DNA from: Rhodospirillales bacterium | GTDB taxonomy: Bacteria > Pseudomonadota > Alphaproteobacteria > Rhodospirillales > 2-02-FULL-58-16 | DNA length: 11,941 nt | Reading direction: 5' to 3' | Assembly (NCBI GenBank): GCA_021775195.1 | Contig: JAJFIG010000131.1 | Location: forward strand, 1 to 11,941 | Shown here: positions 7,370 to 11,941 of the stretch, piece by piece | Position numbering within the stretch: the first letter of the stretch is position 1 | Layout: every line of letters begins with the position of its first letter | Position numbers and translations under genes: made by a program | Notes under the pieces: model-generated | Seen by the model: only the letters and a program-made list of their open reading frames with translations | Databases searched by the model: none | Told to the model about the DNA's origin: nothing

Positions 7370-8031
7370 GCGACCTTGAGGTCCAGTATCTCAGGCTCCT
7401 GGAGGCGGTCCTTTTTGCCTCGGCCGAGCCGATTGCCGAAAAACACCTGGCGGACCGGCTGCCCGACGATGCCGATCTTCCCGCCTTGCTGGCGAAACTG
7501 CAGGGTGATTACGCCGAGCGGGGGGTCAACGTGGTCAAGGCGGGCAAATCGTGGGCCATTCGGACGGCCCCCGACCTGGCATCCACGCTTACGGCGCCGA
7601 AAGTGGTTTCACGCCGGTTGTCGCGGGCCGCGGTCGAGACCCTGGCAATCATCGCCTATCACCAGCCCGTGACCCGGGGGGAGATGGAGGAAATACGGGG
7701 TGTCGGCATGAGCAAGGGGACTCTGGACGTGTTGCTGGAGGAGGGCTGGATCCGTCCCCGCGGGCGCCGCCAGACACCGGGCCGCCCGACGACCTGGGGT
7801 ACGACGGATGTATTCCTTGACCATTTCGGCCTGGAATCCCTTGGCGACCTTCCCGGTGTCGAGGACCTGAAAGCCGCGGGCCTGCTCGATTCCGGTCCGG
7901 CGATCGACTCCTATCGGGGAAGCCCGGTGGCTGCCGTGGACGCGGTTGACGAGACGGAGGAAACCGGTGATGGTCCGCCCGAACCCCTGGATCCCGGTGA
8001 CGGCCTTGAACCCGACGTCTCTCCCGGCTAA
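7366..8031 (+). CDS. scpB: Segregation and condensation protein B
   Basis: ScpB is the winged-helix partner of ScpA; it dimerises and modulates SMC ATPase activity in the condensin complex. This protein has 221 residues. The two winged-helix domains lie at about 5-90 and 90-165, with the recognisable second-domain start RLSRAAVETLAIIAYHQPVT followed by EMEEIRGVGMSKGTLDVLLE. The last 50 or so residues are acidic and Pro/Gly rich, a variable tail not essential to the fold. The start overlaps the scpA stop by ATGA, with AAGGA about 12 bases upstream. The gene ends the tight argS-to-scpB cluster. The following 174 bases before tatA carry possible promoters, so tatABC may be transcribed from its own signals. 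Confidence 0.93.
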   Translation: MSDLEVQYLRLLEAVLFASAEPIAEKHLADRLPDDADLPALLAKLQGDYAERGVNVVKAGKSWAIRTAPDLASTLTAPKVVSRRLSRAAVETLAIIAYHQPVTRGEMEEIRGVGMSKGTLDVLLEEGWIRPRGRRQTPGRPTTWGTTDVFLDHFGLESLGDLPGVEDLKAAGLLDSGPAIDSYRGSPVAAVDAVDETEETGDGPPEPLDPGDGLEPDVSPG

Positions 8032-8205
8032 GGGAACCGGTATCACTCAATCCTAGTATTGGCGCCTTGCGGAGCCTTTTCGGCAGGGCTATATGTCCAC
8101 GGATGAGCCGCCGCCGCCGGAAATTGCCGAGTCGTTGCGGCGGTCCGGGGTTTCTGCCATTATCCGGCCAACGAATCCGCGACAAACGGAAGTGAGAACA
8201 AAAAT
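8032..8205 (+). promoter_or_regulatory. scpB-tatA gap with two candidate promoters
   Basis: Two matching -35-like TTGCGG hexamers occur. The first, at 8067-8072, has TATATG 17 bases downstream (8090-8095). The second, at 8135-8140, has CATTAT 17 bases downstream (8158-8163), which would put the transcript start about 35 bases before tatA. Both score moderately against sigma-70. CCGCCGC (8108-8114) and GCGGCGG (8137-8143) could form a GC-rich stem. Two overlapping short frames start at ATG 8093 and ATG 8103, but neither has a good ribosome binding site, and the first runs into tatA. GGAAGTGAG (8188-8196) is the tatA ribosome binding site. Confidence 0.35.
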
Positions 8206-8451
8206 ATGGGCACGTTTAGTATCTGGCACTGGCTGATCGTATTGGCCGTCGTTCTTGTTTTGTTTGGGGGCAAGGGCAAGATATCGGCAATCATGGGCGA
8301 CTTCGGTAAGGGTCTGAAATCCTTCAAGAAGGGGATGAAGGAAGAACCCGAGGAAGAAATCGCCAAGGAGGACGAACCAAAGGTCCTGAAGTCGGAATCG
8401 GCAACTGCTTCGGAAAGCACGCCGGAAAAGGACCAGGCAGCGAACGGCTAG
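8206..8451 (+). CDS. tatA: Twin-arginine translocase subunit TatA
   Basis: This 81-residue protein has the TatA plan: a very short periplasmic start, one membrane helix (about 5-21, ending LVLFGG), a Gly hinge with the conserved FG, and an amphipathic helix [15 protein letters not shown] charged, unstructured tail follows. TatA oligomerises in the inner membrane to let folded proteins with twin-arginine signals cross. The membrane-segment opening [11 protein letters not shown] is typical of alphaproteobacterial TatA; TatB instead has a Glu near position 8. ATG 8206 follows GGAAGTGAG at 9-12 bases. The order tatA-tatB-tatC is the standard one. The first copy being TatA rather than TatE is inferred from the operon. 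Confidence 0.95.
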   Translation: MGTFSIWHWLIVLAVVLVLFGGKGKISAIMGDFGKGLKSFKKGMKEEPEEEIAKEDEPKVLKSESATASESTPEKDQAANG

Positions 8452-8502
8452 CGACACGTCCGTCCATCCTCATACCGTCCTCCGTCAGGAGCAATCGCCG
8501 CC

Positions 8503-8958
8503 ATGTTCGACATCGGCTGGCAGGAACTGTTCATCGTTGCGGTCATCGGTGTCATCATCATCGGGCCCAAGGATTTGCCACGGGCATTGCGCACGGTCGC
8601 CAAATGGGTGCGCAAGGCACGGTCGCTGGCGCGTGAGTTCCAGGGCGGGCTCGACGACATGGTCCGCGAGGCGGAATTGGACGATTTGAAAAAGGACATG
8701 GAATCAACGGCTAACCTCGACATAGCCAAGGAGATCGAGAACACGATCGATCCCACGGGCGACATCGGTGGCGATCTCGATATGCACGACCTGGAAGAGG
8801 ACCTGGACGCGGCGGGCCGGGCCGAAACAACCCCGCCGGCCCAGGAAAGTGTTGAACCGAAGGACGACGCACCCGCGGACGCGGACGAAGCGGCCATCGG
8901 TTCCGATTCGACGGACGACAAACCCCTGGCCGAAACGCCGGCCAAGGCGAGCGGATAG
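8503..8958 (+). CDS. tatB: Twin-arginine translocase subunit TatB
   Basis: TatB (151 residues) pairs with TatC to bind the twin-arginine signal peptide. The N-terminus MFDIGWQELFIVAVIGVIII carries the conserved Glu8, followed by GPKDLP, the TatB hallmark. An amphipathic helix (about 25-60, LRTVAKWVRKARSLAREF) comes next, and a helical segment runs to about residue 100. The last 50 residues are acidic and Ala/Pro rich, predicted disordered and cytoplasmic. The start is preceded by AGGAG at 11 bases. The gap from tatA is 51 bases and the gap to tatC only 6, so translation from one message is likely. Confidence 0.95.
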   Translation: MFDIGWQELFIVAVIGVIIIGPKDLPRALRTVAKWVRKARSLAREFQGGLDDMVREAELDDLKKDMESTANLDIAKEIENTIDPTGDIGGDLDMHDLEEDLDAAGRAETTPPAQESVEPKDDAPADADEAAIGSDSTDDKPLAETPAKASG

Positions 8959-8964
8959 GCGGCC

Positions 8965-9780
8965 GTGGCGGAGGAAACGGTAGACGACGGCAAGATGCCG
9001 CTGCTCGAACATTTGATCGAGTTACGCCAGCGCCTCGTGCGGGCCTTCGGCGCCATCATCATCCTTTTCTTCATCTGCTATTACTTTTCCGCCGACATCT
9101 ATGCCTTCCTGGTCGCGCCGTTGGCCGACATCCTGATTGAAATGGGGGGTAACCGGCGGCTGATCTTCACAGGCTTGCACGAGGCCTTCTTCACTTACAT
9201 CAAGGTGGCTTTCTTCGCCGCCGCGTTCGTCGGCTTTCCGTTTCTCTCCATGCAGTTGTGGCAGTTCATCGCGCCGGGTCTCTACAAGCACGAAAAGCAG
9301 GCGTTCCTGCCGTTTCTGATCGCCACGCCGATCCTGTTCTTCCTTGGCGGGGCGCTGGTCTACTACTTCATCTTTCCCCTGGCCTGGAAGTTCTTCCTGA
9401 GCTTCGAAAGCATCGGCGGAGCCGGCAATCTGCCCATACAACTCGAGGCCAAGGTGGACCAGTACCTGTCGCTGGTCATGCGCCTGATCTTTGCCTTCGG
9501 GCTGTGCTTCGAGCTGCCGGTGGTGATGACGCTTCTTGGACGGGTCGGGATCGTCAATTCCAAGGGCATGGCGGAAAAGCGCAAATACGCCATCGTTTGT
9601 GCCTTCGTCGCCGCGGCCATCCTGACGCCACCCGACGTGATCAGCCAGATCGGATTGGCGTTGCCGACCATCGCCCTCTATGAGATTTCGATCATTTGCG
9701 TGCGCATGGTTGAAAAGAAACGTGCCGAGGCCGAAGATGAAGCGGACGAAGATACTGATTCCGCCGAGGAATCAACATAG
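8965..9780 (+). CDS. tatC: Twin-arginine translocase subunit TatC
   Basis: TatC is the six-helix membrane receptor of the Tat system. The 271-residue protein shows the signature residues. HLIELRQRL near the N-terminus carries the conserved Glu19 (signal-peptide binding face). GLYKHEKQ contains the Glu equivalent to E. coli Glu103, FELPVV has the helix-4 Glu, and TPPDVISQ lies in the helix-5 region. Hydrophobic segments lie at about 29-50, 78-105, 115-145, 165-190, 205-222 and 228-245. The C-terminal tail is strongly acidic and somewhat long. The start is GTG 8965. An ATG ten codons later is the alternative, but its GGAGG is about 18 bases away and too far. It ends 81 bases before serS. Confidence 0.96.
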   Translation: MAEETVDDGKMPLLEHLIELRQRLVRAFGAIIILFFICYYFSADIYAFLVAPLADILIEMGGNRRLIFTGLHEAFFTYIKVAFFAAAFVGFPFLSMQLWQFIAPGLYKHEKQAFLPFLIATPILFFLGGALVYYFIFPLAWKFFLSFESIGGAGNLPIQLEAKVDQYLSLVMRLIFAFGLCFELPVVMTLLGRVGIVNSKGMAEKRKYAIVCAFVAAAILTPPDVISQIGLALPTIALYEISIICVRMVEKKRAEAEDEADEDTDSAEEST

Positions 9781-9792
9781 GGCTCTAGTCGC

Positions 9793-9821
9793 TGGACGAG
9801 GCCTAAGGAACGCCCTATAAA
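9793..9821 (+). promoter_or_regulatory. Candidate serS promoter
   Basis: TGGACG (9793-9798, 4 of 6) and TATAAA (9816-9821, 5 of 6, in CTATAAAT) are separated by 17 bases. They lie in the only gap between tatC and serS, about 40 bases before the serS ATG. This suggests that serS-surE-pcm has its own start of transcription, apart from tatABC. Confidence 0.42.
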
Positions 9822-9861
9822 TTTCGCGCTTCCCACGTAGCCGCACCGAGACTGTTCTTTC

Positions 9862-11139
9862 ATGTTCGACATCAAATGGATCCGTGACAATTCGGACGCC
9901 TTTGACCAGGCGCTTGCCCGGCGCGGGCTGGGAGCGGCCGCGGCCCGACTGATGGAACTGGACCAGGCCCATCGGGCCGCCCAGACCCTTGCCCAGGAAA
10001 TCCAGACCGAGCGCAACCGGCTGTCCAAGGAAATCGGGGCCGCAAAGGCCAAGGGGGAGGATGCGGCCGACCTGATCGAGCGGGTGTCCCAATCGAAGAA
10101 TGCTCAGTCGGACGCCGAGGAAAAGGCCCGTACCGCGGCGGCGGCGCTGGACGAGGTGCTTGCCGGCATCCCGAACATGCCGGGGCCGGACGTACCCGAC
10201 GGAGCCGATGAAACGGCCAATGTCGAGGTCCGCCGGTGGGGGGAGCAACCGGCTTTCGAGTTCAAACCCCGCGAGCACTTCGATATCGGCGAATCCCTGG
10301 GCATGATGGATTTCGAGCGCGCGGCCAGAATGTCGGGGGCGCGGTTTGTCATTCTGACCGGGGCGCTGGCGCGCATGGAGAGGGCGCTGGCGTCGTTCAT
10401 GCTCGACCTGCATACGGGGGAACACGGCTACACGGAAGTCAATCCTCCGGCCCTGGTCCGCGACGAGGCCCTGTTTGGCACCGGCCAACTGCCGAAATTC
10501 GGCGAGGAGCTGTTCCATACAGACGACGGTTTCTGGCTCATCCCCACGGCAGAGGTGCCCCTGACCAATCTTGTGGCCGGCGAAATCCTCGACGAGGCCG
10601 ACCTGCCGCTTCGCCGCACGGCGATGACGTGGTGTTTCCGCTCGGAGGCCGGTGCGGCGGGCAAGGACACTCGGGGCATGATCCGCCAGCACCAGTTCAC
10701 CAAGGTGGAAATGGTCAGCATCGCCCATCCGGAGCAATCGGACGCGGAGTTGGAGCACATGACGTCGTGCGCCGAGGAGGTTCTCAAGCGCCTTGGCCTG
10801 CCGTTCAGGACCATCGTCCTCAGCACCGGCGACATGGGTTTCTCGGCGCGCAAGACCCATGACGTGGAGGTGTGGCTGCCGGGGCAGAACCGCTACCGCG
10901 AGATCTCCAGTTGCTCCAACTGCTCGGATTTTCAGGCGCGGCGCATGAAGAGCCGCTTCCGGCCCACGGACTCCAAGAACGTCCAATTCGTCCATACGCT
11001 CAACGGTTCCGGCCTGGCGGTGGGGCGGACCCTGATCGGCGTGCTCGAGAACTACCAGCGGGCCGACGGTTCGGTCGCTATCCCCGAGGCGCTGAGGCCC
11101 TATATGGGCGGCCAGGAGGCCATCGTCCCTAATGGCTAA
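9862..11139 (+). CDS. serS: Seryl-tRNA synthetase
   Basis: This class II synthetase of 425 residues charges tRNA-Ser (and tRNA-Sec where present) with serine. Residues 1-110 form the long antiparallel coiled coil that reads the tRNA variable arm, rich in Ala, Glu, Lys and Arg. The catalytic domain follows. It has the TxE serine-binding motif Thr229-Ala230-Glu231 in [10 protein letters not shown] and motif 2 at about 257-275, with [15 protein letters not shown] and IRQHQF. Motif 3 at about 381-389 (NGSGLAVGR) supplies the ATP-binding Arg. The length is typical of the family. ATG 9862 begins the usual [10 protein letters not shown]. The ribosome binding site is poor. The last eight bases overlap surE. 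Confidence 0.96.
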   Translation: MFDIKWIRDNSDAFDQALARRGLGAAAARLMELDQAHRAAQTLAQEIQTERNRLSKEIGAAKAKGEDAADLIERVSQSKNAQSDAEEKARTAAAALDEVLAGIPNMPGPDVPDGADETANVEVRRWGEQPAFEFKPREHFDIGESLGMMDFERAARMSGARFVILTGALARMERALASFMLDLHTGEHGYTEVNPPALVRDEALFGTGQLPKFGEELFHTDDGFWLIPTAEVPLTNLVAGEILDEADLPLRRTAMTWCFRSEAGAAGKDTRGMIRQHQFTKVEMVSIAHPEQSDAELEHMTSCAEEVLKRLGLPFRTIVLSTGDMGFSARKTHDVEVWLPGQNRYREISSCSNCSDFQARRMKSRFRPTDSKNVQFVHTLNGSGLAVGRTLIGVLENYQRADGSVAIPEALRPYMGGQEAIVPNG

Positions 11140-11911
11140 GCGGATGGAACTCGCCGAGGCGCGGGTCCTGATTTCCAACGACGACGGTATCAACGCGCCG
11201 GGCCTGAAGGTCCTGGAAAGGGTGATACGGCCGCTGGCCGCCGAGGTCACGGTGGTTGCCCCCGAGACCGAGCAAAGCGCCGCCAGCCATTCCCTGACCC
11301 TGCGCCGGCCTCTTCGGATTCGCAAGGTTTCGCCGGGCCGCTATGCCGTCAATGGTACGCCCACGGACAGCGTCCTGCTGGCGGTCAACCAGATCATGAA
11401 GGACAGTCCGCCCGACCTGGTGCTTTCCGGCATCAACCGGGGCGGCAACTTGGGCGAGGATGTGACCTACTCGGGTACCGTGGCGGCGGCCATGGAGGGA
11501 ACCTTGCTGGGCTGCCCGGCGATGGCGCTGAGTCAGGTGACCGACGACAACCGGGCCGCCAGATGGGGTACGGCCAGACATTGGGTGGGCGACGTGGTGT
11601 CGCGGCTGATGGCGCTAACATGGCCCAGGAACGTCCTCATCAACGTCAACTTTCCCGATCTTCCGGCACGGTCGGTCACCGGTATCGAGATTACCCGGCA
11701 GGGCCGCAGGAAGATCGGCGGAAGCGTCGCCGAGGGCAAGGACCCGCGCGGGCAGACGTATTTCTGGATCGGAGCCCAGCGGGTCGAAGATCGGTTCCGG
11801 CCCGGCACGGACCTGGAGGCGGTCAGCCGGGGCGTCATCTCGATCACGCCGTTGTCCATGGACCTGACCCATGCGCCGACCATAAAGGCCCTGGGGGCGG
11901 TATTCCCATGA
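11132..11911 (+). CDS. surE: 5'/3'-nucleotidase SurE
   Basis: SurE is a divalent-metal nucleoside monophosphate phosphatase with broad substrate range (also exopolyphosphatase), associated with stationary-phase survival. This 259-residue protein has the family metal motif Asp17-Asp18 in [11 protein letters not shown], Ser49 in EQSAASHS, the substrate loop VNGTPTDSV, and Asn102 in [11 protein letters not shown] followed by [11 protein letters not shown]. These are the four metal-ligand regions. ATG 11132 overlaps the serS stop by 8 bases and has AGGAGG 12 bases upstream. ATG 11144 is an alternative start. The gene overlaps the next reading frame (pcm) by ATGA, the classic surE-pcm pairing. Confidence 0.95.
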   Translation: MAKRMELAEARVLISNDDGINAPGLKVLERVIRPLAAEVTVVAPETEQSAASHSLTLRRPLRIRKVSPGRYAVNGTPTDSVLLAVNQIMKDSPPDLVLSGINRGGNLGEDVTYSGTVAAAMEGTLLGCPAMALSQVTDDNRAARWGTARHWVGDVVSRLMALTWPRNVLINVNFPDLPARSVTGIEITRQGRRKIGGSVAEGKDPRGQTYFWIGAQRVEDRFRPGTDLEAVSRGVISITPLSMDLTHAPTIKALGAVFP

Positions 11912-11941
11912 ATCCGGATTCGCGAAAGATCCGCCTGATCC
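11908..11941 (+). CDS. pcm: Protein-L-isoaspartate O-methyltransferase, N-terminal fragment (cut by window edge)
   Basis: The frame from ATG 11908, overlapping the surE stop by ATGA, gives [11 protein letters not shown] before the window ends. This opening resembles the N-terminus of alphaproteobacterial isoaspartyl methyltransferases, which use S-adenosylmethionine to repair aged proteins. The location straight after surE is the strongest support, as this pair is common across Proteobacteria. Only eleven codons are available and no catalytic motif is visible. Confidence 0.7.
   Translation, partial: MNPDSRKIRLI

Noticed and set aside
8108..8119. CCG trinucleotide run
   Set aside because: Only four units and common in GC-rich DNA; not evidence of a functional repeat.
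8103..8195. 30-codon Arg-rich frame [11 protein letters not shown]... before tatA
   Set aside because: No ribosome binding site; Arg-rich because of a CCG repeat read in this frame; overlaps another equally unsupported short frame.

Overview
This window looks like ordinary chromosomal DNA from an alphaproteobacterium, most like a Rhodospirillales-type lineage. The GC content is high, the protein sequences have alphaproteobacterial character, and the gene order is one I recall from that class: xth / erpA / dgt / argS / SPOR protein / nagZ / scpA-scpB / tatABC / serS / surE / pcm. No alignment was run, so the lineage is an inference. I see no insertion sequence, phage, CRISPR, rRNA, tRNA or defence genes.

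Layout. Positions 1-34 hold the first 11 codons of an exonuclease III gene (minus strand, cut by the edge). A small hairpin with a T-tract follows, which would end the minus-strand erpA gene (115-471). A divergent intergenic region (472-598) separates erpA from dgt (599-1780), which reads as a dGTPase but has an in-frame TAA at codon 46. A 345-base stretch (1781-2125) with several inverted repeats and two short overlapping reading frames leads into argS. From argS onward genes are packed tightly: argS, a membrane-anchored SPOR protein, nagZ, an M50 (site-2) protease, scpA and scpB overlap or nearly abut (overlaps of 1 to 20 bases, one 7-base gap). After a 174-base gap with candidate promoters comes tatA-tatB-tatC, then a short promoter-like gap, then serS-surE-pcm (pcm cut by the right edge).

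How the genes fit together. There are four functional groups. Fe-S carrier and nucleotide/DNA maintenance genes are erpA, dgt and xth. Translation genes are argS and serS. Cell-envelope and chromosome-segregation genes are the SPOR protein (peptidoglycan/division), NagZ (peptidoglycan recycling), the M50 protease, and ScpA/ScpB (the non-SMC partners of condensin). Folded-protein export is TatABC, and stress/repair functions are SurE and Pcm, the classic stationary-phase pair.

Most interesting points. (1) The TAA in dgt sits in a conserved stretch just upstream of the first metal-binding His, and there is no ATG/GTG/TTG between the stop and that His. The gene is therefore either a fresh pseudogene or carries a sequence error. 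(2) The dgt-argS interval holds a chain of two ATGA overlaps leading into the argS ATG, and a hairpin that would cover the Shine-Dalgarno of an alternative TTG start. This hints at a leader-type control of arginyl-tRNA synthetase, but codon statistics argue against the longer short ORF being a normal gene. I do not see a convincing wholly new system here.
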